A DNA stretch of 20,147 nt, taken from NCBI GenBank assembly GCA_036847185.1, contig DAIUAM010000048.1:1-20147 (forward strand), read 5' to 3'. Under the pieces are notes generated by a model. That model was given only the letters and a program-made list of their open reading frames with translations, had not been told where the DNA came from and did not search any database. Positions 1 through 6,284 of the stretch are shown one piece after another. The position numbers and the translations under genes are program-made. The first letter of the stretch is position 1. Each line of letters starts with the position of its first letter. This stretch comes from UBA4738 sp002413305 (lineage in GTDB: Bacteria; Actinomycetota; UBA4738).

Positions 1-320
1 AAGGACGGGCGTCTCATCGGCCCCGCATGGATTCTCCTGTAGCTCAGACTCGCCCAGCGCCTCAGACCGACTCTTTGAGCGCCTCCATCACCCGCAGTAG
101 CATCTCGGGCTTCGGCCTCAAGATCCATCAGGCCTTCGGCTAGGACTCGAGTGTCCGGCCGCCGGTGCATCTGCCGGATGAGGCCGGCCCGCACGTCGGC
201 GGGCGAAGCGAGGACTCGGAGCAGGTCGTTGCGGGCGACGCTTGTCGAGCTCTAAGCGGACTAGTATTCCGAGGGCGGGCGCCACCCTGGAGCTCGGCCA
301 GCGAGAAGGGAGAACATGCC
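1..320. other. Left-edge region without a convincing gene
   Basis: No complete gene is supported here. The first 42 bases are open on the plus strand and end in TAG at 40-42, so they could be the tail of a gene that starts outside the window, but 13 residues are too few to identify. Short minus-strand frames occur but carry no recognisable motif. The last part (303-313) provides the purine-rich ribosome binding site of the next gene. Confidence 0.4.
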
Positions 321-758
321 ATGTCCGAGTCAAACAAAGCCCTCGCCGCACGCATGCCGCTTGAGGTCTTCGGCCAGGGCCGAACAGAAGTCATCGACGA
401 GGTCGTCGCGCCTGACTTCGTTGACCACGGCGACCTTCCGCCGGGCATCCCTCCAGGGCATGAGGGGCTGAAGCTCTTGGTCGAGGCGACGCGCAGCGCT
501 TTTCCCGACCTCACCATCACCATCGATCATGCGATCGCCGAAGGAGACTTCGTGGTGCAGCATGTCATCAATTCCGGCACGATGAAGGGCGATTTCGCCG
601 GGATGCCGGCGAGCGGCAAGCACGCGACATGGGAAGCGGTCCACATCGCCCGGATCGTGGGCGGCAAGATCGTTGAGCACTGGGACGTGCAAGATCAGCT
701 CGGGATGCTCCAGCAACTAGGCTTCCTGCCGCCTCCGGGAGCCGGGCGTTCGGCCTGA
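321..758 (+). CDS. SnoaL-like / ester-cyclase-type small protein
   Basis: This is a 145-residue protein of the SnoaL-like (NTF2-like fold) family, which in known members includes polyketide cyclases and many uncharacterised stress-related proteins. Seen in the sequence: the family pattern of a start helix, the segment VVAPDFVDHGD (about residues 27-37), GHEGLK, a Phe-Pro-Asp-Leu stretch, then GTMKGDFAGMPASGK and a C-terminal KIVEHWDVQDQLGMLQQLG. The ATG at 321 was chosen over the longer open frame starting at 165 because GAGAAGGGAGA lies just upstream and homology begins there. The substrate cannot be told from sequence. It stands alone and is followed by a GC-rich stem. Confidence 0.85.
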   Translation: MSESNKALAARMPLEVFGQGRTEVIDEVVAPDFVDHGDLPPGIPPGHEGLKLLVEATRSAFPDLTITIDHAIAEGDFVVQHVINSGTMKGDFAGMPASGKHATWEAVHIARIVGGKIVEHWDVQDQLGMLQQLGFLPPPGAGRSA

Positions 759-1100
759 AACGGGGGGGCTGGATGTGCAACCCCCTCATAGCCCGCTCTT
801 CTGGACGCTCTTCCTGGGGTTGACCTTCCTGGTCTAACGGCGGGCTGGAGCGTGCTCAGCCGGGCCCATTTTCAAGCCGCGAAGGTTTCGGCATTGCGGG
901 TGAGAAAGCCCCCCGGCGACCCCTCTCTTCGGCTGATCTGGCCTGGCGCCGCCCGCAGGGATACTACCGAGCCGGGCCGGGGGGAAGGGGAGCGCGAGCG
1001 GCGAGTTTCACGTGGCGGCGTGAACTTGCACCACGGGGCGAGGGCTGTCGCTTCGTGCAACTCGGCCGCGGAAATCGCTCAGATGGAGGTTCACTAGCGG
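759..1100. other. Intergenic region
   Basis: No gene was found. Immediately after the SnoaL-like stop there is a G-run/C-run stem (about 764-785, GGGGG paired with CCCCC around a 12-nt loop). It could slow or end transcription but has no T tract. The remainder is GC-rich without a convincing reading frame. The only notable thing is that it lies between a plus-strand and a minus-strand gene end (convergent). Confidence 0.4.
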
Positions 1101-1595
1101 TCAGCAGGTCGGGCGAGGGGCGTTGTTGATCGCTGTGGTCGCGTCGGTCAGGAACGCCGTCCCCTCCCGGATCTGAGTGACGGCCGTGCCGTAGTCGCCT
1201 TGTTCCATGCTGTCGGCGGCTCGAGTGAACACGTCCGACGCCTGCCGCAGCAGAACGCCGGCGGGCGGCACGAAGGGCGCGATCTCCTGAGAGGCCGTCT
1301 CCGTGGCGGTGGCAGCCTCCCGCTCCTTCGCGATGGCAGTCGCGATGTCCCCCTTCCCACTTGCCGTGGCCACCGCCTGCATGTCGTTGGAGGCGACCTG
1401 GAGCGTAACGAACAGCTCCAGCGGCGGAGTGGGGCATGGGTTCGGTGATGGGGAAGACGACGGCGTCGGGGATGGAGAGCGGCTCGGTTGAGCAGCGGGA
1501 GCTTTCCCCGAGCAGGCGGCCAACAGCATGGCGATCATGGCGGCGGCGAGCCCGGTCCTCCTCACGGGCCGGATTCTCCGCCCGCTGGTCTGCAC
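1101..1595 (-). CDS. Putative lipoprotein with Pro/Ser-rich linker
   Basis: The 164-residue product has an Arg-rich n-region, a hydrophobic stretch (about residues 15-25) and a lipobox LLAAC ending at Cys28, so it should be exported and lipid-anchored on the outer face of the membrane. A Ser-Pro-rich linker (about 34-57) leads to a helical Ala/Thr-rich domain with regular heptad-like spacing, ending in a single Cys. No enzyme family is recognised. The start is GTG at 1595; a poor ribosome binding site makes the exact start uncertain, but the signal peptide fits it. It is the only gene on this strand here, with tRNA-Gly upstream on the same strand. Confidence 0.75.
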   Translation of the reverse strand: MQTSGRRIRPVRRTGLAAAMIAMLLAACSGKAPAAQPSRSPSPTPSSSPSPNPCPTPPLELFVTLQVASNDMQAVATASGKGDIATAIAKEREAATATETASQEIAPFVPPAGVLLRQASDVFTRAADSMEQGDYGTAVTQIREGTAFLTDATTAINNAPRPTC

Positions 1596-1656
1596 AAGTC
1601 CAGCCGTTGCGACGCGAATCGCCCGTGCTCGGGCCGCATTCAGGCCGCATGAGGTC

Positions 1657-1690
1657 GGGAAACGATGGGAAACGATGGGAACGATTGAGA
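1657..1690. repeat. Short tandem repeat AACGATGGGA
   Basis: Two perfect copies of AACGATGGGA (1661-1680) are preceded by GGGA and followed by an ACGATTGAGA partial copy. It lies upstream of the lipoprotein gene and could be part of its promoter region or simple slippage sequence. No function is claimed. Confidence 0.5.
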
Positions 1691-1747
1691 AGCTGGGCTC
1701 GGACGGAAAACGGCCTGTGACGTGCGGAAACGTCCCCTGACCAGCGG

Positions 1748-1818
1748 AGCGGGTGACGGGAATCGAACCCGCGTAACCAGCTTGGAAGGCTGGCGCACTA
1801 CCACTGTGCTACACCCGC
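1748..1818 (-). tRNA. tRNA-Gly (anticodon UCC)
   Basis: Read on the minus strand, the 71 bases fold as a standard tRNA: acceptor GCGGGTG paired with CACCCGC, D-stem GCAC/GTGC, anticodon stem CCAGC/GCTGG around the loop CTTCCAA (anticodon TCC), and T-arm GCGGG-TTCGATT-CCCGT. The discriminator is U, common in bacterial tRNA-Gly. The 3' CCA is not encoded. It decodes GGA codons. It lies just upstream of the PhzF-type gene, on the other strand. Confidence 0.96.
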
Positions 1819-1870
1819 ATGTGCCCCATGACTCTAGCAAGGAGGGCCGCCCGGCTCGTAGCATCGGTGC

Positions 1871-2728
1871 GTGCAGGTTCCGTTCCGACTCGTGGACGTG
1901 TTCGCCGGACGGCCGCTCGCCGGGAACCAGCTCTGCGTGGTGCCCGACCCGGTCGATCTGTCGGACCAACAGCGGCAGGCGCTGGCGCTTGAGATCGGCT
2001 TCTCCGAGACCACGTTCGTCTCCCGGGCGGGCGGCGACCGCTATGCGATGCGGATCTTTACGCCGGGGTCGGAGCTACCGTTCGCCGGTCACCCCAGCCT
2101 GGGCACGGCCTACGTGCTGGTCTCCGAGGGGCGGGTCACCTCGCCGGTGACGCAGTCTGTCAAGGCGGGGGAGTCGCAGATCGACGTCGACGTGGCCGGG
2201 CACTTCGCTCGGATGCGCCAGCTGCCGGCGACCTTCGAGCCCCCGCTGAGCGCGCGCGACGAGCTGGCCGCCGCGGTGGGACTGGAGCCGAAGGACCTGC
2301 ACGCCGAATGGCCCGCCCAGACGGTGTCGACGGGCGGCGCCCACCTGATGCTCCCGGCGCGCGACTTCGAAGCGGTGGAGTCGGCGGTCCCCGACGCCGG
2401 CCGACTGCATCCACTGCTGCAGGACGCCGGTGCCGGTGGCGTGTACGTGTTCTCCGCGGAGGGTGGGCACGCGAAGGCGCGGATGTTCGCGCCGGACGTC
2501 GGGATCACCGAGGACCCGGCCACCGGTTCGGCCGCCGGGCCGCTCGGGGCCTACCTCGCCGAGCACGGCCTGCTGCCATCGGGCCACCTGACGATCTCGC
2601 AGGGCGAGGAGGTCGGCCGCCCGAGCACCTTGCTGGTGGACGTCGAACGCGACGGGTCCACGTGGGCCGTGTTCGTGGGCGGCGGGGTGTTCGTGGTGGG
2701 CTCGGGGGAGTTCGTCCTGCCCGATTGA
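1871..2728 (+). CDS. PhzF-family phenazine-biosynthesis-like epimerase/isomerase
   Basis: This 285-residue protein has the diaminopimelate-epimerase-like fold of the PhzF family. Seen: N-terminal VDVFAGRPLAGNQLCVV, the catalytic-type glutamate in GFSETTFV (Glu46), the LPFAGHPSLGTA motif (about 69-80) and the second-half signature EDPATGSAAGPLGAYL (about 212-227). Family length is about 260-300, so it looks complete. Characterised PhzF isomerises a dihydroanthranilate intermediate, but most homologues outside phenazine clusters have unknown substrates, and no phenazine genes are present here. The start is GTG at 1871; an AAGGAGG at 1839-1845 lies rather far upstream. Its stop is only 4 bases from the convergent polymerase gene. 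Confidence 0.92.
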   Translation: MQVPFRLVDVFAGRPLAGNQLCVVPDPVDLSDQQRQALALEIGFSETTFVSRAGGDRYAMRIFTPGSELPFAGHPSLGTAYVLVSEGRVTSPVTQSVKAGESQIDVDVAGHFARMRQLPATFEPPLSARDELAAAVGLEPKDLHAEWPAQTVSTGGAHLMLPARDFEAVESAVPDAGRLHPLLQDAGAGGVYVFSAEGGHAKARMFAPDVGITEDPATGSAAGPLGAYLAEHGLLPSGHLTISQGEEVGRPSTLLVDVERDGSTWAVFVGGGVFVVGSGEFVLPD

Positions 2729-2732
2729 CCCG

Positions 2733-3605
2733 TCAGTTCCGGAGGAGATCCCGGGACAGGGTCTGTGGCGCGGGTGAGAGTTTCGCCCACCGGTCGCCCT
2801 CGCGCTCCAGGATCTTCGGAACCGTCCGGATCGTGAAATTCTCGGGCCTGACCTTCGCGAGGTCGTCCCATGGGAACGGGAATGAAACGCTCGCGCCGGG
2901 GCGGGCACGCGGCGAGTAGACGGCGACGGTGTGGGCGCCGGGCGCGTTGCGGCCGGCATCCAGGAACAGACGCCCGCCGCGTCCCGCCTTCGCGAACTCG
3001 GTGGTCGCGATGTCCGGGATGCGCTCCTCGATCAGCTGGGCGATCCGGAAGCCTGCGGCGCGCACGGGGCCGTAGTCGTGGCGCCGCCGGAGGGGCACGT
3101 AGACATGCATCCCCTTCGCTCCGCTGGTCTTCGCCACCGCCTCCAGGCCGACGCCGGCCAGCACCTCCCGGGCCACCCCGGCGACCTCGACGGCCACGTC
3201 GAACCCGCCCTCGGGCGGGTCGAGATCGAGCACCAGGTGGTCGGGCCGTTCGAGACGGTCCACGCGCGAGAGCCAGGGGTGGAGTTCGACGCTGGCCTGG
3301 TTGGCCAGCCACAGGAGCGTGCGCTTGGAGTCGCACAGGGTGTAAGCGACGTCCCGTTTCGCCGACTCGGCGTGGAGCGTCACGGTCTTCACCCAGGAGG
3401 GGGCGTACTTCGGGGTGTTCTTCTGGAAGAAGGCCTGCCCCGTGATTCCATCGGGGTAGCGCTTCACGGTCAAGGGCCGGCCCCGGAGGACCGGGACCAG
3501 GAAGGGCGCGACGGCCTCGTAGTAGGCCAGGAGGTCGCCCTTGGTCAGACCCGCGTCCGGCCAGAAAACCTTGCCGAGGTTCGACGGTTCGATCCCCTGG
3601 GCCAC
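2733..3605 (-). CDS. ligD: Stand-alone LigD polymerase-domain protein (NHEJ primase-polymerase)
   Basis: The 290 residues cover the polymerase (archaeo-eukaryotic primase-like) domain of bacterial DNA ligase D and nothing else; no ligase or phosphoesterase domain is present. Seen: NLGKVFWPDAGLTKGDLL near the N-terminus, ELHPWLSR (about 107-114), the metal-binding pair in LVLDLDPPE (Asp127, Asp129), SGAKGMHVYVP (Ser161-Lys164-His167) and FLDAGRN with the third likely acidic ligand (Asp216), then SFPFPWDDL. In known systems this domain extends and fills DNA or RNA ends during Ku-dependent end joining. Stand-alone forms are common in actinobacteria. The start is GTG at 3605. Ku and the ligase are not in this window. 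Confidence 0.93.
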   Translation of the reverse strand: MAQGIEPSNLGKVFWPDAGLTKGDLLAYYEAVAPFLVPVLRGRPLTVKRYPDGITGQAFFQKNTPKYAPSWVKTVTLHAESAKRDVAYTLCDSKRTLLWLANQASVELHPWLSRVDRLERPDHLVLDLDPPEGGFDVAVEVAGVAREVLAGVGLEAVAKTSGAKGMHVYVPLRRRHDYGPVRAAGFRIAQLIEERIPDIATTEFAKAGRGGRLFLDAGRNAPGAHTVAVYSPRARPGASVSFPFPWDDLAKVRPENFTIRTVPKILEREGDRWAKLSPAPQTLSRDLLRN

Positions 3606-3625
3606 GCCCCGAGGGTATCCGGTTC

Positions 3626-4339
3626 TTGTCGTTCTTTCCGCGGCGTCGAGGCATACCTCCGGTCGGGCGGGGGGAAGAAGGGTCGTCCACCGCCCGTGCC
3701 CTCACGCAGCCTTCCCCGCGAGCGCTCGATGTCGATGACGCCTGCCTTCCCACCGTCCGAAGCCCGAGCCGGAGTGCCGATGCATCCTCCTGGGCGGGGG
3801 TCCGACCCCGTCTCCGCGTCCGGCTCACGGAGCGCGGCCGGCGGACGGTGAGCGGGATCGTCCTGGTCGCCGTCGCGCTCGGGGCGATCTTGACGGGCGC
3901 GTCCCTCCGCGGTTCGTCCCCGGCCGCGGCCGATCCCACGGTGGCCACCGCGTTCCGACCCCCACCTGCGCCGGTGGACGCGTCGAACCAACCGGTCCTC
4001 CTGTGCCCGATCCCCTGGTGGAACGGCCCCAGGCAGGTCCGTCGGCTCGTCGAGTGCGCTGCGACCTACTGGCACTCCCCGGGCGGGCCGAAGAAGGCCG
4101 AGCACGTCGCGTGGTGCGAGTCGCGGTTCCAGGCGACCGTGGTGAACGTGCCCGGGTGCGGAGGGGCCGGTTGTGGGGGGGTGTTCCAGCAGCACCTCGG
4201 GTTCCGGCCCGATCGGGCGCGCCGCCTCGGCTTCGGGGGGCATTCCGCCCTTGACGCCTGGGCGAACGTCATCGTCAGCGTGCGGATGGCGGCCAACCGG
4301 GGGACGTGGGCCCTGGATTGGCCCATCTGCGGTCGGTGA
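3626..4339 (+). CDS. Secreted lysozyme/transglycosylase-like protein
   Basis: The frame encodes up to 237 residues. It has a hydrophobic export or anchor segment (about 75-92), a Pro-rich linker, then a compact domain with the lytic transglycosylase-like pattern HVAWCESRF (Glu165 as likely general acid), GCGGVFQQH, RLGFGGHSALDAWANVIVSVRM and WALDWPIC. Such domains cleave peptidoglycan glycan strands outside the cell; several Cys residues suggest disulfides. The start is uncertain: the TTG at 3626 leaves only 20 bases to the divergent polymerase gene and gives an odd, Arg/Ser-rich N-terminus, while the GTG at 3848 would give a signal peptide with little positive charge. The catalytic domain itself is clear. 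Confidence 0.75.
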   Translation: MSFFPRRRGIPPVGRGEEGSSTARALTQPSPRALDVDDACLPTVRSPSRSADASSWAGVRPRLRVRLTERGRRTVSGIVLVAVALGAILTGASLRGSSPAAADPTVATAFRPPPAPVDASNQPVLLCPIPWWNGPRQVRRLVECAATYWHSPGGPKKAEHVAWCESRFQATVVNVPGCGGAGCGGVFQQHLGFRPDRARRLGFGGHSALDAWANVIVSVRMAANRGTWALDWPICGR

Positions 4340-4387
4340 GGATCCGCTCTCCGGACCCTTGGTGAGCCCCGCGTAGAATCGAGCTCG

Positions 4388-4427
4388 CGGGGCGTAGCGC
4401 AGCTTGGTGAGCGCGCCTGCTTTGGGA
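4388..4427 (+). pseudogene. 5' half of tRNA-Pro(UGG), interrupted
   Basis: The 40 bases match the 5' half of a tRNA-Pro: acceptor CGGGGCG, TA, D-stem GCGC/GCGC with loop AGCTTGGTGA, a G, anticodon 5' strand CCTGC and loop TTTGGGA (anticodon TGG). The expected pairing strand GCAGG and everything after it are absent; the sequence continues with CTAGCGAGG and has no T-arm. The break is exactly at the end of the anticodon loop, a known integrase crossover region in tRNA genes. It most likely marks the chromosomal edge of the island containing the CRISPR locus. Confidence 0.8.
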
Positions 4428-4678
4428 CTAGCGAGGCCGAAGCGGTGTGCTGACCTGCGGAAACGCACCAAAACGCTGAGCGATACGGTCTCCGTTATGC
4501 GTTGTGCGCGGGACCGCTCCCGACCCTCTGTGAGCGGGATCCTGAAGGCACTGGAAGGCGAGGTCTGACCGCTCGCCGCGGGCCAGGAGAAGACCTTAAT
4601 CTCTTGTCGTACCTCCTCGCTACGATGCCCTTGGTACTGAAGGAAGGTCATCGTGGTCGCCGAGGTCATCGGATCGTT
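4428..4678. other. Non-coding stretch between tRNA-Pro remnant and CRISPR array
   Basis: No recognisable gene. The segment contains an inverted repeat CCGCTC/GAGCGG near 4515-4540. It also has an AAGGAAGG ribosome-binding-like sequence (4641-4648) before a GTG at 4653 that opens a 40-codon frame running into the first array repeat. That frame may be the stump of a gene cut by the array or chance. It probably belongs to the foreign side of the tRNA-Pro junction. Confidence 0.4.
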
Positions 4679-4714
4679 CCACTGGCGCACCGCGCTCGAA
4701 GTGGCCGTGGAGAC
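4679..4714 (-). repeat. Decayed leader-distal CRISPR repeat
   Basis: The last 12 plus-strand bases of this 36-base block (4703-4714, GGCCGTGGAGAC) are identical to the end of the array repeat. The block sits exactly one spacer length (37 nt, 4715-4751) before the first perfect repeat. The other 24 bases match poorly. In crRNA orientation the intact part is the 5' end and the degenerate part is the 3' end, the usual pattern for terminal repeats far from the leader. Confidence 0.7.
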
Positions 4715-4751
4715 CGCCGCAGGAGGAGCACCACGTCCGGCGGTTCGACCC

Positions 4752-5811
4752 CCCGCAATGGAGCCACGGCCGTGAGGCCGTGGAGACGAATGAGAACCGG
4801 AGCTACGGTTACCGGGCGCGGATGTGCCCGCAATGGAGCCACGGCCGTGAGGCCGTGGAGACCTGCTGGCCAATGGCGTAGAGGTCCCGCCGATCAGCCC
4901 CGCAATGGAGCCACGGCCGTGAGGCCGTGGAGACGAGGGGGCAAGGCTGGCGTGCCGTTCCGCGGTTGGCCGCCCGCAATGGAGCCACGGCCGTGAGGCC
5001 GTGGAGACCGCAGAACAGCGCGAGGTGCTGAAGGACGTCCGAATCCCGCAATGGAGCCACGGCCGTGAGGCCGTGGAGACGCGTTACCGAGTGTGTCCTG
5101 CCCATTCCACTGACTCGGCCCGCAATGGAGCCACGGCCGTGAGGCCGTGGAGACCGTATGCCTGCTCCGGCGCCGGGTTCTCGGTCGAGTCCCCGCAATG
5201 GAGCCACGGCCGTGAGGCCGTGGAGACCACCTCCGATACCGCCTGCCCCACCACCCCGGAAACACCCGCAATGGAGCCACGGCCGTGAGGCCGTGGAGAC
5301 GCCCACTCCTCGCCCCGTGCGATGTGAGCCTGCTCGACCCCGCAATGGAGCCACGGCCGTGAGGCCGTGGAGACGCGCCGGCACCAACCAGGACGCCATC
5401 ATCATCTGCCGCCCGCAATGGAGCCACGGCCGTGAGGCCGTGGAGACGACGTCTTGGTGGGCTGGGCCGCGCCCATGATCTCGATCCCGCAATGGAGCCA
5501 CGGCCGTGAGGCCGTGGAGACTGTACCCGGCCTGCACGAACTCGAAGTCGTCGATGGTCCCGCAATGGAGCCACGGCCGTGAGGCCGTGGAGACCCGTAC
5601 TGCGCCGTTCACGCTGAGCAAGCGTTGGCGCCCGCAATGGAGCCACGGCCGTGAGGCCGTGGAGACGAGTCCGTGAACTACGGCTACCGTGCGCGGATGT
5701 GCCCGCAATGGAGCCACGGCCGTGAGGCCGTGGAGACGATTCGGTCGAGCCGTTCACCCACAGCTTCCGCTTGTTCCCGCAATGGAGCCACGGCCGTGAG
5801 GCCGTGGAGAC
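4752..5811 (-). CRISPR. Type I-G CRISPR array, 15 identical repeats, 14 spacers
   Basis: Fifteen identical 36-nt repeats start at 4752, 4827, 4899, 4973, 5045, 5119, 5192, 5265, 5339, 5412, 5486, 5559, 5631, 5702 and 5776. Spacers are 35-39 nt. In crRNA orientation (minus strand) each repeat begins GTCTCCACGGCC, forms a perfect 8-bp stem CCACGGCC/GGCCGTGG with loop TCAC, and ends CTCCATTGCGGG. The last eight bases, ATTGCGGG, would be the 5' handle, resembling the ATTGAAAC type of other type I systems. The cas2 side is taken as the leader end, so the spacer at 5738-5775 should be the newest. The absence of any repeat mutation suggests a recently active array. No protospacer lies in this window. 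Confidence 0.99.
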
Positions 5812-5982
5812 GGCTAGCCCCGCACGCCCTTCGTGACGTGCGCAAACCAGCCGTAGTTCGAGCGGTGAGGGCAAGCGAGCCACCATGACTCTCGCTGTTC
5901 AGTTCTCAAGGATCGGTTCTACCACCTGACCTGCATGCGAACCCTGCCGCAAGGCTACGACGCCACTTCAGCGCTCGCACGC
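5812..5982 (-). promoter_or_regulatory. CRISPR leader with rrn-like BoxA sequence
   Basis: This is the 171-nt gap between the cas2 stop and the leader-proximal repeat, read on the minus strand. It contains CCTTGAGAACTGAACAGCGAG is split here as CCTTGAGAAC and TGAACAGCGAG (5911 down to 5891), closely resembling the BoxA region of actinobacterial rRNA operon leaders (TTGAGAACTCAACAG type). An inverted repeat CGCACG/CGTGCG lies nearer the array (about 5820-5842). No clear -35/-10 pair could be defended, so the array may also be read through from the cas operon. Confidence 0.6.
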
Positions 5983-6279
5983 TCATACGATCTGGACGAC
6001 GTTGGCCTGCGGCAACGGGAGTGATCGTCCCATGAACTCGAAGCACTCGACGCCGCGCGACTCCGCATCACCGAGATCCACGATCGCCACTCGGTCCTTG
6101 CTGTGGTCGAGGATCGCTCCGAGCCGCTCGATCATCGCCAACTTCTCGCGTCGGTCAAGGTCACAAACCAAGACCGAGTACTGAAGTGGATAGCCGAACG
6201 CCTTCATGGCAGCGTGCACGGTCCGAAGCCGCCTCGGATCTCGGATGTCGTACGCAACGAGGTATCGACGGCGGCTCAC
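5983..6279 (-). CDS. cas2: Cas2, adaptation endonuclease-fold subunit
   Basis: The 98-residue protein has the Cas2 ferredoxin-like start RRRYLVAYDIRDPRRLRTVHAAM with the conserved first-strand aspartate, then LQYSVLVCDLDRRE and a C-terminal VDLGDAE...VVQIV strand. Length is typical. With Cas1 it forms the integrase complex that inserts new spacers at the leader end of the array. The start is GTG at 6279, preceded by an AGG-type site. It follows the cas4-cas1 stop by 5 bases and is the last gene of the cas operon before the leader. Confidence 0.97.
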   Translation of the reverse strand: MSRRRYLVAYDIRDPRRLRTVHAAMKAFGYPLQYSVLVCDLDRREKLAMIERLGAILDHSKDRVAIVDLGDAESRGVECFEFMGRSLPLPQANVVQIV

Positions 6280-6284
6280 CTTGG

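Noticed and set aside
65..120. Short minus-strand frame reading LRPKPEMLLRVMEALKESV as a possible gene tail
   Set aside because: An in-frame stop lies directly upstream, leaving only about 20 residues, and no neighbour supports it.
2870..3851. Long plus-strand frames across the LigD polymerase gene
   Set aside because: They are Arg/Pro/Gly-rich antisense shadows of a clearly conserved minus-strand gene.
4809..5886. Long open frames through the CRISPR array on both strands, giving repetitive HGLTAVAPL / SPRPHGRGSIAG-like peptides
   Set aside because: The repeat is 36 nt and stop-free in several frames on the minus strand, so long frames arise from the array itself; they are not proteins.
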